The translations under genes and the position numbers were made by a program. Shown here one piece after another: positions 51,552 to 61,255 of a DNA stretch of 64,000 nucleotides. The notes beneath the pieces were generated by a model that did not search any database, was not told where the DNA came from, and was given only the letters and a program-made list of their open reading frames with translations. The DNA comes from Streptomyces sp. NWU339 (GTDB lineage Bacteria > Actinomycetota > Actinomycetes > Streptomycetales > Streptomycetaceae), in NCBI RefSeq assembly GCF_003143855.1, contig NZ_QFRK01000025.1:32743-96742 (forward strand), in the 5' to 3' direction. Every line of letters begins with the position of its first letter. The first letter of the stretch is position 1.

Positions 51552-51773
51552 TCAGCTCCGCACATCGGACCTGCCGGGAGTCAGGATCTCGTCCAGTACC
51601 CGCAGCACGGCCTCGTACGCCAGCCTGTGCATGTCGGCGACTCCCTTCTCCGCGGGATCGGCCCGTTCGAGTTCGGCGCTCCTCGCCCGCCACAGCCGCT
51701 CCTCATGGGCGGCGCGGGCCCGCGCCCGCTGGATCCGCCGCACCAGTTCGTCCGAGTCCACCACACCGGTCAT
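51552..51773 (-). CDS. small hypothetical actinobacterial protein
   Basis: A 73-residue, highly charged helical protein (DSDELVRRIQRARARAAHEE, VADMHRLAYEAVLRVLDEIL), starting at ATG 51773. No family name recognised. It is divergent from the ATPase-sigma pair with 140 bp between. Confidence 0.6.
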   Translation of the reverse strand: MTGVVDSDELVRRIQRARARAAHEERLWRARSAELERADPAEKGVADMHRLAYEAVLRVLDEILTPGRSDVRS

Positions 51774-51913
51774 GACGTCCGCCTACCCCGTTGCGCCACG
51801 GGAATGGCAGGCGTTCGGAAAAAGGCCGGGAGGTTTGCCGGTGCCGGGGCAGGTGAGCCGAAAGAGATGACATTCCTCATCGAACCGGGAGTCGAACAAT
51901 GTGCGAGGAGCGC

Positions 51914-52348
51914 ATGGCCGGAACCGACACCGCCCTGCCCGGCACTCGCCGCGCCGACGTGCGGCAGCCGTACCGGCCGCGGCCGGCCGAGGCGCGCCAG
52001 GCCGTGTGGCGAGCCGTGTGCGAGCGCTGCCGCGCCACGCACACCCCGTGCGACGCCGAGGCCCTCGCGGACGCGCTGCTCGTCACCTCCGAACTCACCA
52101 CCAACGCGATCCTGCACGGTGGCGGCATCACCGACTTCCGGGTCGACGTCACCGGTCCCGGAGTGCGCGTCTCGGTGAGCGACCGCAGCGCGGAACTGCC
52201 CGTCGCGCGGCCGACGACCGACCGGCAGGGGCGCTTCACGCCCGGCGGCCGGGGCTGGCCCATCGTCTGCAGGCTGTGCCGCGACGTGCGGGTGGCCGAC
52301 CTGCCGACGGGCGGCAAGTGCATCACCGCCGTGGTCCCCCTGCCCTGA
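51914..52348 (+). CDS. anti-sigma factor-type ATP-binding protein (RsbW-like)
   Basis: A 144-residue HATPase_c_2 protein. N-box VTSELTTNAILHGGG at about 58-72, D-box-like VSVSDRSAELP, and G2-type GGRGWPIVCRLCRDV near 115; ends TGGKCITAVVPLP. ATG 51914 has GAGGAG just upstream; an ATG at 51899 is possible. It lies 202 bp ahead of a SigB/SigF-type sigma gene and is its most likely anti-sigma factor. Confidence 0.87.
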   Translation: MAGTDTALPGTRRADVRQPYRPRPAEARQAVWRAVCERCRATHTPCDAEALADALLVTSELTTNAILHGGGITDFRVDVTGPGVRVSVSDRSAELPVARPTTDRQGRFTPGGRGWPIVCRLCRDVRVADLPTGGKCITAVVPLP

Positions 52349-52550
52349 AGGCTCGCCGAGCCCGTCCGGCAGATTGTGCCGGGAAGCGGAGTTTGCGCCA
52401 CCGGCGGGAGGGCAGTCGGAGGGTCGTGCTTCGGACCGGAGGCGCGCCAGCGGGAGAGCCATGGCTGCTGAGGAATTCCCTCCGGACGTCCCCGCAGCGG
52501 CCGTCCCGCGGTAGACCACCCTGAAATCCACTGTTCGGGAGCGAAATCGC

Positions 52551-53441
52551 ATGCTCACAGACACGCCCACCGACCGCCCCGACACCCCCGACACCACAAC
52601 GCCCACGGCCGCCACCGCGACGGCGGCCGCCCCCACGGCCCGCGGCGCGCGCAGGCGCCACGAAGACGCTCCGGACACCGCGGCCCTGTTCGCCCGGCTG
52701 GCCTCACTGGAGGACGGCCCCGAGCGGGACGCCGTCCGCGACGAACTCGTCACCGCGTGGCTGCCCATGGCCCACCGCATCGCCGGCCGCTTCCGCGACC
52801 GCGGCGAATCCGTCGAGGACCTGCGTCAGGTGGCCGCACTCGGACTGGTCAAGGCGGTGGACCGCTTCGACCCGGCCCGCGGAGCCTTCGAGAGCTACGC
52901 CGTCCCCACCATCACCGGCGAGGTCAAGCGGCACTTCCGGGACCGGATGTGGGCCCTGCGGGTGCCCCGCCGGGTGCAGGAACTGCGCAACAAGGTACGG
53001 ATCGCCCGGCGGGACCTCACCCAGACGCCCGGCAGCCCCGAACCCTCGTCCGCCGCCCTGGCCGAGCACACGGGGCTGACCGAGGAAGAGGTCGGAGCCG
53101 GGCTGGAGGCGCTGGAGAGCTTCAGCACCCTGTCACTGGACGCGGAGATGTCGCCCGACGACGACGGCTACAGCCTGGCCGACACCCTGGGCGCCTCGGA
53201 CGAGGCCTACGACGTCGTGGTCGACCGCGAGTCCGCCAAGGAGGGACTGCGCCGCCTGCCCGAGCGTGAGCGCACCATCCTGTACATGCGCTTCTTCGAG
53301 GACATGACCCAGAGCCGCATAGCCGACCAGCTGGGCATCTCCCAGATGCACGTCTCCCGGCTCATCAGCCGCAGCTGCGCCCGCGTGCGCGCCGACGCGA
53401 TGGGCCGACGGACGACGACCACCCACCGAGGGCATGCCTGA
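52551..53441 (+). CDS. RNA polymerase sigma factor, SigB/SigF family
   Basis: A 296-residue group-3 sigma factor with a Thr/Pro/Ala-rich N-terminal 40 residues. Region 2: LPMAHRIAGRFRDRGESVED, LGLVKAVDRF, then FESYAVPTITGEVKRHFRD; region 4: EDMTQSRIADQLGISQMHVS. By remembered order it may correspond to sigM of S. coelicolor. The ATPase gene upstream is the probable antagonist. No GGGTA-type promoter is evident in its 200-bp upstream region. Confidence 0.9.
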   Translation: MLTDTPTDRPDTPDTTTPTAATATAAAPTARGARRRHEDAPDTAALFARLASLEDGPERDAVRDELVTAWLPMAHRIAGRFRDRGESVEDLRQVAALGLVKAVDRFDPARGAFESYAVPTITGEVKRHFRDRMWALRVPRRVQELRNKVRIARRDLTQTPGSPEPSSAALAEHTGLTEEEVGAGLEALESFSTLSLDAEMSPDDDGYSLADTLGASDEAYDVVVDRESAKEGLRRLPERERTILYMRFFEDMTQSRIADQLGISQMHVSRLISRSCARVRADAMGRRTTTTHRGHA

Positions 53442-53534
53442 GCGTCATGCCGTCGCCGGCCGTACCGCCCTCAGCCGTACTGCCTCCAGTCGTCCCCGTC
53501 GTATGAGCGACCGCAAGAAGGGAACACGGTGCAG

Positions 53535-53963
53535 ATGAGTGAATCCGAGATCCCGCCGGACGGCCGACCCGTGGACGTCTACCTCGACCTGCTGCGCATC
53601 CGGATGGACACCGAGGACTACCGCCTGCTGCTCCGTGTGGTGGAGCCGGTGCTCCGGGCGATCGAGGAACACCGCCTGTCCGGTCTCGACGTCGCCCTGG
53701 ACGGCGGCGACGACGAACTCCCCCAGGAGATCCGCGACGAGGCCGCCCTCGTCATCGCCACAGCCGTCACCGGCCGCATGGACAACGAAGTGGTCGAGCT
53801 GGACGTCGACGAGAGCGGACCGGTCCGCGTGGTCACCGACGCGACCACGGCCGCCGACCCGTCCCGTCTCGACGAGATCGCCGGCTACATCAGGGAACGG
53901 CACCGGCAGAACGACGAACTGCGCGGCATCGCCGAGGCCAGCGGCCTGCCCACCGACTTCTGA
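53535..53963 (+). CDS. hypothetical acidic protein
   Basis: A 142-residue acidic protein (MSESEIPPDGRPVDVYLDLL, IRMDTEDYRLLLRVVEPVLR) with no membrane span or known motif, ending ASGLPTDF. It follows the sigma gene by 93 bp and may be in the same unit. Function unknown. Confidence 0.65.
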   Translation: MSESEIPPDGRPVDVYLDLLRIRMDTEDYRLLLRVVEPVLRAIEEHRLSGLDVALDGGDDELPQEIRDEAALVIATAVTGRMDNEVVELDVDESGPVRVVTDATTAADPSRLDEIAGYIRERHRQNDELRGIAEASGLPTDF

Positions 53964-54024
53964 GCGGACCCGCCCACCGGATCGCACGAGGTCGCGGGCC
54001 CGGCCGCCGGCCGCGGAAGGTCCG

Positions 54025-56271
54025 TCACCGCTCGCGCGTCGCCAGCGGTACGCCCAGCGGGCGCGCGAGACCCACCACCGCTTCGTCCAGCCGCTCCAGG
54101 TGCCGCAGCACCCGGCCGGTGATCCGGCCGTAGCGCGAGGCGCCGTCACCGGAACCGCCCAGCAACGAGGCGAAGCTCGGCCCCGTCTCGATCCTGGCCG
54201 TGACGTCCCCGCCCGCGACCCGGGCCGCGATCGCCGCGATGTTGCGCACCGTGCGCCCCGTCGCCCCGCGCAGTCGTGGATCCGCCGCGATCGAGGGGTG
54301 GGTCTGCAGCAGCTCGGCCGTGGCCGCCAGCGAGCGCGCGTGGTACGCACAGGTCTCCAGGAGCGCGACGACGTACCGCGCGGTGTCCCGCCGGCCCCGC
54401 AGCGGAGTGACCGGATGGGTGAGCGGCTGGGTGGCGGAGCGCAGATCGCCCAGCGCCTGGTCCAGCTCCCGCGCCCGGTCCAGCAGATCGACGGCGGGTC
54501 CGCCGCTGAGCTGGTCGACGGCGGCCTCGGTGACCTCGGTGAGCCGCTCCAGCACGGTGCCCAGCAGCTCGTTCGTGCGCCGGTCCGTGCGCACCGGCAG
54601 GACCAGGGCCGCGGCGACCACCCCGCAGGCGGCACCCAGCGCGGTCTCCTCCACGCGCAGCACCAGCACCTCCCAGCTGTAGGTGTGCAGCAGCGTGTAC
54701 AGCAGCCCCACCATCGCCGTCACGAAGAACGACATCAGCGTGTACGAGAGCGGTGCCGTGTAGGACATCGCGAAGATCATCACCAGGATCAGGCCGAACG
54801 TCGTCCAGGTGTGCCCGCCCACCACTGCGGCCAGCGCGATGCCGGCGACCACGCCGAGGACCGTACCCAGCAGCCGCCGGTAGCCCTTGACCAGGATCTC
54901 GCCCGTCGACGAGGTGTTGATGAAGACGATCCAGCACGTCAGGACCGCCCAGTACCAGCGCTCGGAGGACAGCAGCTCACCGCCGGCGATGGCCAGCGAC
55001 GAGCCCACGGTGACCTGTACGGCGGCCCGGGTGGTGGGCCGTCGCAGCCCCGTGTCCTCCTCGGCCGTCCGATCCTCCTCCCCGGCGTCGATGGAGGCGT
55101 CCTCGGCGTCCAGCTCCTCCCGGGAGCGGGCCGTGGCAGGGGTGTCGTCCGACTCGTCCTGCGGACCGTCCAGGGCGATCCGCAGGCCCATCACCGCACG
55201 GGCCGACTCGCCGATGGCCCGGAACACGTCCTGGAGGGCCGGAGAACACACCGGCAGGTTCTCCTCGTCCCGGTAGGCGAGCAGGCGGTTGCGCACGTAC
55301 GTGACCGCCGTCCCCGGCACCCCGGGCCCGGCGAGCAGGACCAGCGTACGCAGCGCGAGCAGATCGCGGCGCAGTCCGGCGGTGGCCTCGTCCGGCGCCG
55401 CCGTCCGGTCCGCCTCGGGAGCGGGCGCGCCCGGAAGGTGCAGGGTCAGCGTGTCCGCGCGTTCGGCGCTGCGGGCGGACAGCAGCAGCAGGCCCAGCCG
55501 CTCGGCGGCGATCTCGGCGTCCGCGATCCGGCGCTGCACCAGCCGCGCCGACGACTCGTCGGGGGTCCCCTGCTCCAACCGCGTCTGGATCATCAGAGCC
55601 GTCTCGTGCAGCCGGGCAGTACCCGCGCGGACGTCCTCCAGTGCCTTGTCGACCTCGTCCGGCGCGGCGTCGAGCAGCATCAGGTGCGCCGTCACGAGCT
55701 GGGCCAGCCGGACACGGAAGGCCTCCCGGAGCCGCGCGAGGAGCCCGGCCGGGGTCACGGGGACGACGGCGAACCGCATGACGGCACTGCACACGAACGC
55801 GGTGGCCAGGGCGGCCCACATCCCGGGCAGTTTCCCGGGGGAGGCGCCGATGAACAGGGACACGAAGTAGACCTGGAAACCGATCAGCCCCAGGGCGGTC
55901 CCGCGGTCGCCGAACCGGCGGGCGTAGACCGCGCAGAAGATGAGGACGGTGAAGAAGACGTCACCGACGACGACCCGCTCACTCAGCACCGCGCCGAGCG
56001 ACACGGCCACGAGTGCCACCGGCAGACCGAGGGCGAGCGTGACGGCCTGGGCGCCGCGCTGCTTCTCCCGGATGGCGAAGGTGGCGACCGTCGCGGTCAT
56101 CGCGCCCGCCACCAACTGGGTGACGCCCGCCCCCACGAGGGCGAGCACGGCCAGCGTCAGCGCGATGGCGCCCACCGTCCGCAGTCCGGCCGTCAGCCGC
56201 AGCAGCCCGGGGTCCGACGCCGCCAGGCGGTCCCGCAGTCGTGTCCGCACCGAGTGCCCCGCCGCATTCAC
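54025..56271 (-). CDS. FUSC-family (aromatic acid exporter-like) membrane protein
   Basis: A 748-residue protein with two FUSC halves: six N-terminal helices (about 20-185), a long cytoplasmic region (185-440) with acidic low-complexity stretch, then a second set of six helices (about 435-590) and a C-terminal cytoplasmic region. YRRLLGTVLGVVAGIALAAV in the second half is the FUSC/YccS signature. Relatives export fusaric or p-hydroxybenzoic acid. The GTG start at 56271 is uncertain; GTG 56250 is an alternative. Confidence 0.83.
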   Translation of the reverse strand: MNAAGHSVRTRLRDRLAASDPGLLRLTAGLRTVGAIALTLAVLALVGAGVTQLVAGAMTATVATFAIREKQRGAQAVTLALGLPVALVAVSLGAVLSERVVVGDVFFTVLIFCAVYARRFGDRGTALGLIGFQVYFVSLFIGASPGKLPGMWAALATAFVCSAVMRFAVVPVTPAGLLARLREAFRVRLAQLVTAHLMLLDAAPDEVDKALEDVRAGTARLHETALMIQTRLEQGTPDESSARLVQRRIADAEIAAERLGLLLLSARSAERADTLTLHLPGAPAPEADRTAAPDEATAGLRRDLLALRTLVLLAGPGVPGTAVTYVRNRLLAYRDEENLPVCSPALQDVFRAIGESARAVMGLRIALDGPQDESDDTPATARSREELDAEDASIDAGEEDRTAEEDTGLRRPTTRAAVQVTVGSSLAIAGGELLSSERWYWAVLTCWIVFINTSSTGEILVKGYRRLLGTVLGVVAGIALAAVVGGHTWTTFGLILVMIFAMSYTAPLSYTLMSFFVTAMVGLLYTLLHTYSWEVLVLRVEETALGAACGVVAAALVLPVRTDRRTNELLGTVLERLTEVTEAAVDQLSGGPAVDLLDRARELDQALGDLRSATQPLTHPVTPLRGRRDTARYVVALLETCAYHARSLAATAELLQTHPSIAADPRLRGATGRTVRNIAAIAARVAGGDVTARIETGPSFASLLGGSGDGASRYGRITGRVLRHLERLDEAVVGLARPLGVPLATRER

Positions 56272-56413
56272 GCCGCCGCACACGCTCCTGTCGCTCGCGT
56301 TGATCGGAATGCCAGCATGGCATGTGCCCGGGCGGCACCCGCCAAGGCCCCCCACCGGCAGGATCACCGGGACGGCGGGGCACCGAACGGGCTGGGCGGC
56401 CGCGGGAACGGGG

Positions 56414-57787
56414 TCACCGCACCCGCCGGCCCGCCTCCTCGATGTGTGCCCGCACCTGCTCAGGCGTCAAATAGGCATGCGTGTAATCGAAGTCCCCCAG
56501 CTTGGCGCGCTGGCGGGACTGGAATCCGGTACGCACGAAATCGTTTCCGGCGATCGAGTTGAGCAGCCAGTTCGTCATGACCCGCGTCTTGGCGACGTTG
56601 GTGCGCAGCGCCGACCAGTGGTACCCGCGGGCCGCCATCTGGGCGGGCAGGCCCCGCAGTTCCACACCGAGCGGCTTGGACACGGCGTCGGTGCCGCCCA
56701 GGTCCACGACCAGCCCGAGGTCCTTGTGGTGGTACGGCTGCGACGGCCGGCCGGTCAGCGTCGCGATGACGTTGTCGGCGACCTGCTTGCCCTGCCGCAG
56801 GGCGTGCTGCGCGGTCGGCGGGCACACCGCGCCCTCGCCCTTGGCGAGGTCGGGCACCGCGGCGGAGTCACCCAGGGCGAACACCCCGTCGTGGCCGGGC
56901 AGACGCATGTCCGCGTTGACCGCGAGCCGCCCCCGGACCGTTTCCGCGCCGAGCGTGGCGATCAGCGGGCTGGCGACGACGCCGGCCGTCCAGATGAGGG
57001 TGTGGGTGGGGACCACCCGGCCGTTGGTGAAGGTGACCTCCTCGGGGCCCGCCTTCGCGATGGAGACACCGAGCGAGATCTCGATGCCGCGCCGGGTGAG
57101 GATCTCCTGCGCGCTGCGCCCGAGCTTCTCGCCCAGCTCGGGCATGAGCTTCGGCGCGATGTCGATCAGGTGCCACTTGATCAGGCCCGGGTCCAGACGC
57201 GGGTAGCGCTCGACGGCGGCGTGGGTCAGCCGCTGCAGACAGGCGGCGGTCTCGGTGCCCGCGTAGCCGCCGCCGACCACCACGAACTGCAGCCGCGCGG
57301 CCCGTTCGGCCGGGTCCTCGCTGGCGTCGGCGAGGTCGAGCTGGGCGATCACGTGGTCGCGGATGTAGGCGGCCTCGGCCAGCGTCTTCATGCCGTAGGC
57401 GTGATCGGTGAGTCCGGGGATGTCGAAGGTACGGGTGATACTGCCGGGGGCCAGCACGATGTAGTCGTAGGGTTCGGCGACGGTCCGGCCCGTGATCATG
57501 CGGATGACACAGACCTTGGACCTCAGGTCCACTCCGATGGCTCCGCCCGGGATGATCCGGGTGCGGTACTTCGCACTGCGGCGCAGGGAGACGGCGACCG
57601 ACTGCGGTGTCAGCACACCGGAGGCGACCTGGGGGAGCAGCGGCATGTAGAGCTGATAGGAGGTCGGTGTCACGAGGGTGATGTCCGCTGCCCACGGGGA
57701 GAGCTTCCGCTCCAGACGGCGAACGCACGCCACGCCGGCGAAGCCTCCGCCCACCACCAGGATCCTGGGTCGTGTCACGGTGCTCAT
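56414..57787 (-). CDS. type II NADH dehydrogenase-like FAD oxidoreductase
   Basis: A 457-residue non-proton-pumping NADH:quinone oxidoreductase-type flavoprotein. FAD motif ILVVGGGFAGVACVRRLE near residue 9; NAD motif FVVVGGGYAGTETAACLQ near 170; VFALGDSAAVPDL and CPPTAQHALRQGKQVADN are the typical second FAD contacts. The C-terminal amphipathic region (VMTNWLLNSIAG) may attach it to the membrane. ATG 57787 sits close behind AGGAAGGG; GTG 57778 is an alternative. Confidence 0.9.
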   Translation of the reverse strand: MSTVTRPRILVVGGGFAGVACVRRLERKLSPWAADITLVTPTSYQLYMPLLPQVASGVLTPQSVAVSLRRSAKYRTRIIPGGAIGVDLRSKVCVIRMITGRTVAEPYDYIVLAPGSITRTFDIPGLTDHAYGMKTLAEAAYIRDHVIAQLDLADASEDPAERAARLQFVVVGGGYAGTETAACLQRLTHAAVERYPRLDPGLIKWHLIDIAPKLMPELGEKLGRSAQEILTRRGIEISLGVSIAKAGPEEVTFTNGRVVPTHTLIWTAGVVASPLIATLGAETVRGRLAVNADMRLPGHDGVFALGDSAAVPDLAKGEGAVCPPTAQHALRQGKQVADNVIATLTGRPSQPYHHKDLGLVVDLGGTDAVSKPLGVELRGLPAQMAARGYHWSALRTNVAKTRVMTNWLLNSIAGNDFVRTGFQSRQRAKLGDFDYTHAYLTPEQVRAHIEEAGRRVR

Positions 57788-58017
57788 CCCTTCCTGCGGC
57801 TCCACACGGTCTGCCTCGAACGTCGACGCCCTTCGCGTTCCCCGGGAATGCCGCCCTGCACCTCCTCGATCGCAGCGCGCGACGCGTCACAACGGCTTCG
57901 AGGGGGCCCGGCACGCGAGAACCTTCAGCACCACGATGCCCGCACCGGCGGCGGAACGCACCGGGAGGCCCGTGACACGTGCCCGCCGGCCGGCCGCCGC
58001 CCGGCGGGCGCGGGGGC

Positions 58018-59733
58018 TCAGCCGTGCAGGTGGCAGAGCAGCAGACAGACGTCGTCGTCGCGTTCGGAATCGCTGAGCATCGGCTGCAGCAGGCGGTCCG
58101 CCGAGCCCTCCAGGTCCGTGTCCAGCTCCGCGGGGGCGAACGAGCCGAGCGCCGCCGCGAGCCGCCCGATGCCCGGATCGATGCCCTGGGTGCGCCGCTC
58201 GACCAGCCCGTCCGTGTAGAGCGCCAGCGTCGAGCCCGGCGCCACCTGTTCGGTGTGGTCGGCGATCTTCTGCTCCAGCGGGATCCCGAGCATCGCGCCC
58301 GGCTTGGCGTCCAGGGTGCGCACCCGCCCGTCGGGCAGCCGCAGCACCGGCGGCGGATGCCCCGCGGCGGCCCACGTCAGTGTGGGCCCGTCCGGGTGGA
58401 AGCGGGCGATCACGGCCGTTGCGTACAGATGCGGCTGGAGCTGGTGCAGGAACCTGTGCAGCCGGGTCAGCAGCCGGCCCGGACTGCCGACGTCGACGGC
58501 GTAGGCGCGCAGCGCGGTGCGCAACTGGCTCATCATGACCGCCGCGTGCAGCCCGTGCCCGGTCACGTCGCCGATGACCGTGATCAGACTTCCGTCCGAC
58601 CGGTGGAAGGCGTCGTACCAGTCGCCGCCGATGTTCATGCCGTGCGTGGCCGGCAGGTACCGGGCGGCCAGGCTCAGCCCCGGGGCCGTGGGCAGTTCGG
58701 TGAGCAGGGCGCGCTGCAGCGTCTCGGCGATGTCCCGGTTGTGCTCGAAGCGGCGGGCGTTGCCGATGGCGATACTGGCCCTGCGGGCGAGTTCGAGCAG
58801 CATCACCGCGTCGTCCGGATCCCAGCGCTCACCGGGCGGTGACAGGGTGAGCACGCCCAGGGGCGCCTGGCGCGTCAGCAGCGGCACGCACAGCAGCGGC
58901 CTGCCGGGATCGAGCAGGGAGGGCGGCCGGTCGTCCACGCCGCGCAACCCGCCGGGGTGGTCGGCGGCGTACTGCGGCCGCCCGGTGCGGGCCGCGCGCA
59001 CCGCGGCGGCCGGACGGGTCGGGGGGTGGTGCGGATCGTCGTCCTCGTCGAACAGCCATATGTCGACCCGGGCCGCGTACCGCGGCACCAGCAGTTCGGG
59101 CAGCCGGCGCACGATCTCGCCGTGGTTCAGCGAGGCATTGAGCACCGCGCTGGCGTCCGCCAGGAAGGTCAGCCTGCGGCGGGCGTTCTCCGCCTCGTTG
59201 CGCGCCCGGTGCTCGGCGGCGAACGCCTCCCGCTGGGCGCGTCCCGCCGCGTCCAGTTCGGCGTGCAGGGCCAGGACGCCCTGGTTGGTCTGGTGCAGCT
59301 CCTCCCGGTGGAAGGCGACCAGTGCCTCCTGCTCGGCGAGCCGGTCCAGCACCTGAGCCGTGTCCTCGTCGGCGCTCAGCAGCGCCTGGGCCAGCTCGGC
59401 CGGGTCGTCCGTCACCGTGCCTGTGTCGTCCGGCCGGCCCGCGTCCGGGCAGCGGACCGTCACCTCCCACGGAGTCTCCCCGGCGGCGCTCGCGTCCGGC
59501 GGGGGGAACAGCACGGTCTGCAGCACGCCCTCCCCGTCGTCCGAGCCGGGTGTGCTTACGGTGAGCCGCCAGGTACCGCCCTTGGCCAGGCACTGCCGCA
59601 GCCGGATGCCGAGCGCCGCCGCCAGCCGGGCCCGCTCGACGGCGGGCACCCCGTGGCGGGCGGCCAGCCGCGCCAGCGAGACACGCGCGCGTGCCGCGTC
59701 GTTCACGCTGCTGATCTGCCATACGCGCGTCAT
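58018..59733 (-). CDS. SpoIIE-family PP2C phosphatase with N-terminal ATPase-like and GAF domains (RsbU role)
   Basis: A 571-residue protein. Residues about 1-110 resemble a degenerate RsbT/HATPase module; 135-190 a coiled coil (EEALVAFHREELHQTNQ to AENARRRL); 195-345 a GAF domain (LTFLADASAVLNASLN to RASIAIGNARRFEHNRD); 360-571 a PP2C/SpoIIE phosphatase with metal motifs NIGGDWYD and VIGDVTGHG and DDDVCLLL intact. It would dephosphorylate RsbV-type anti-anti-sigma factors. Its ATG overlaps the upstream TGA (ATGA), so it is translated with the rsb genes. Confidence 0.88.
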   Translation of the reverse strand: MTRVWQISSVNDAARARVSLARLAARHGVPAVERARLAAALGIRLRQCLAKGGTWRLTVSTPGSDDGEGVLQTVLFPPPDASAAGETPWEVTVRCPDAGRPDDTGTVTDDPAELAQALLSADEDTAQVLDRLAEQEALVAFHREELHQTNQGVLALHAELDAAGRAQREAFAAEHRARNEAENARRRLTFLADASAVLNASLNHGEIVRRLPELLVPRYAARVDIWLFDEDDDPHHPPTRPAAAVRAARTGRPQYAADHPGGLRGVDDRPPSLLDPGRPLLCVPLLTRQAPLGVLTLSPPGERWDPDDAVMLLELARRASIAIGNARRFEHNRDIAETLQRALLTELPTAPGLSLAARYLPATHGMNIGGDWYDAFHRSDGSLITVIGDVTGHGLHAAVMMSQLRTALRAYAVDVGSPGRLLTRLHRFLHQLQPHLYATAVIARFHPDGPTLTWAAAGHPPPVLRLPDGRVRTLDAKPGAMLGIPLEQKIADHTEQVAPGSTLALYTDGLVERRTQGIDPGIGRLAAALGSFAPAELDTDLEGSADRLLQPMLSDSERDDDVCLLLCHLHG

Positions 59734-60812
59734 GGCCGGTCCGGTGGTGCGGAGGTCAGGACGGCCACCGCGGTGTCGTCCCGCACGGGGCGGGCGGCAC
59801 TGCCCGCGTCGCGGATCGTCACCGCGGCCGTCACGGCCGGGTCGGCCGCTGTGAGGCAGGAGTCCGACGGAGGGGCCCAGGAGCTGGGCAGACCGTCGGT
59901 GTGCAGGATGAGCACACTCCCGGCGGACCACGCGAGATCGTCCTCGCGCACGGTGCCGGGCCGGTGGTGACCGACTATGCCGGGCCGGGAGAGCAGGGCA
60001 CGCCACCGGTCGCCCTCGCGCAGCCGGGCCCCGATGTTGCCGATCCCCGCGAACCGCAGCCGCCCGGTCCGGGCGTCGAGCTGGGCCACCACGACGGCCG
60101 CGCCCCGGGTGGCGCCCAGCTCCTCGTGCAGCCGGTGCAGTGCCTCGGCGGGGGAGAGGTGGGGCCTGCGGTGTACCGCCTCCGCCGCGGCGGTGGAGGC
60201 ACGTGCCGCCTCGGGGCCGTGGCCCAGCCCGTCGGCAAGCATCAGGGTGTACCGGTCCCCGGACCTGGCCCAGACCCAGGCGTCCCCCGAGTGGTCGGCC
60301 CTGGCGTAGGGGACGTTGACCCCGCCGGCCCGGATCACAGGCACCGACGGCCCGCTGTCACCGCGCGGGCCGTCACCGCCGGGCGACGGCGGGGCCCCGC
60401 CACCGACACGGGCCACCACGACCGTGCCCCGGCCGAGCACGCTGTGCAGACCGAATTCGTCCGAGAGCCGCCGGCAGGTGCCGAGGCCCGCTCCCAGTGA
60501 GCGGGTCGTGCTGAACCCGTCCCGCAGCGCCTCGGCCACATCGGCGATGCCCGGCCCGTGGTCGACCGCGGCGATCTGCACGGCCCGCGCCCGGTCGCCC
60601 TCGCGGAGCACGGACGGCTGCACGACGTCGATGAGCACCTGACCGTCCCGCGCGTGCTTGAGGAGATTGGTGGCGAGCTCCGTCGCGACCAGCGACACGG
60701 CGGCGGTGCTCCGCTCGTCGAGACCGGCCAGGGCCGCCGCCTCCTCAGCGGCGACCCGGGCATCCCGTACCCGGGTGGAGTCCCGCACCGGCACGTCCCA
60801 GAGGCGTGGCAT
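59730..60812 (-). CDS. fusion of RsbT-like ATPase and RsbX-like PP2C phosphatase
   Basis: A 360-residue two-domain protein: residues 1-140 are a GHKL ATPase (VATELATNLLKHARD with Asn49; VDHGPGIADV; SLGAGLGTCRRL) of the RsbT/anti-sigma type, and 150-360 an RsbX-like phosphatase (LMLADGLGHGPEAARAS, FAGIGNIGARL, LILHTDGLPSSW). In Bacillus RsbX resets the stressosome by dephosphorylating RsbS/RsbR; joining it to an RsbT-like domain is characteristic of some actinobacterial clusters. It overlaps both neighbours (1 nt and 4 nt). Confidence 0.85.
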   Translation of the reverse strand: MPRLWDVPVRDSTRVRDARVAAEEAAALAGLDERSTAAVSLVATELATNLLKHARDGQVLIDVVQPSVLREGDRARAVQIAAVDHGPGIADVAEALRDGFSTTRSLGAGLGTCRRLSDEFGLHSVLGRGTVVVARVGGGAPPSPGGDGPRGDSGPSVPVIRAGGVNVPYARADHSGDAWVWARSGDRYTLMLADGLGHGPEAARASTAAAEAVHRRPHLSPAEALHRLHEELGATRGAAVVVAQLDARTGRLRFAGIGNIGARLREGDRWRALLSRPGIVGHHRPGTVREDDLAWSAGSVLILHTDGLPSSWAPPSDSCLTAADPAVTAAVTIRDAGSAARPVRDDTAVAVLTSAPPDRP

Positions 60813-61255
60813 CAGACCTCCTCCCGCGCACGGGGCGGCCGGTTCACCCACGAGGTCACCCGCACCGTGGTTCCCGATCCCACTGCGCTCTCGACCTCGA
60901 AATCGTGCACCAGGCGCCGCGCGCCGCCCAGCCCCATCCCCAGCCCGCCACCGGAGGTGTAACCGTCGCTGAGCGCCCGCTCGAGGTCGGGGATGCCCGG
61001 CCCGGAGTCGGTGAACGTCAGCCGCAGCCCGCCACCGCACCCGGCGGACACCCGGGAGACGTCCATCTGCCCGCCCCCGCCGTGCACCAGGGTGTTGCGT
61101 GCCAGCTCGCTGGCGGCGGTGACCAGCTTCGTCTGGTCCACCAGTCCGAAGCCGAGCACGGCGGCGGCCTGCCGCACATGCTGGCGCACCCACATCAAGT
61201 CCATGTCCGACCGGATGGGCAGGCAGGCCTCGACCCCCGAGGCGGTCGGCGTCAT
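60812..61255 (-). CDS. rsbT: RsbT-like switch kinase
   Basis: A 147-residue GHKL serine kinase. N-box AASELARNTLVHGGGG with Asn54, D-box FTDSGPGIPD, G-box GGGLGMGLGGARRLVHDF. In the stressosome RsbT is held by RsbR:RsbS, phosphorylates them on stress and is released to activate the RsbU phosphatase. It is encoded directly after rsbS with a 4-nt ATGA overlap. Confidence 0.88.
   Translation of the reverse strand: MTPTASGVEACLPIRSDMDLMWVRQHVRQAAAVLGFGLVDQTKLVTAASELARNTLVHGGGGQMDVSRVSAGCGGGLRLTFTDSGPGIPDLERALSDGYTSGGGLGMGLGGARRLVHDFEVESAVGSGTTVRVTSWVNRPPRAREEV

Noticed and set aside
51786..51791. GGGTAG on the minus strand before the 73-aa gene.
   Set aside because: The -35 positions read CxxT at spacers of 14 and 15, so the pattern is not met.
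53539..56562. 1007-codon plus-strand open frame.
   Set aside because: It is antisense to the FUSC gene and out of frame with the acidic hypothetical gene. Its composition (Arg/Pro/His/Gln rich, no conserved motifs) is typical of shadow frames in high-GC DNA.
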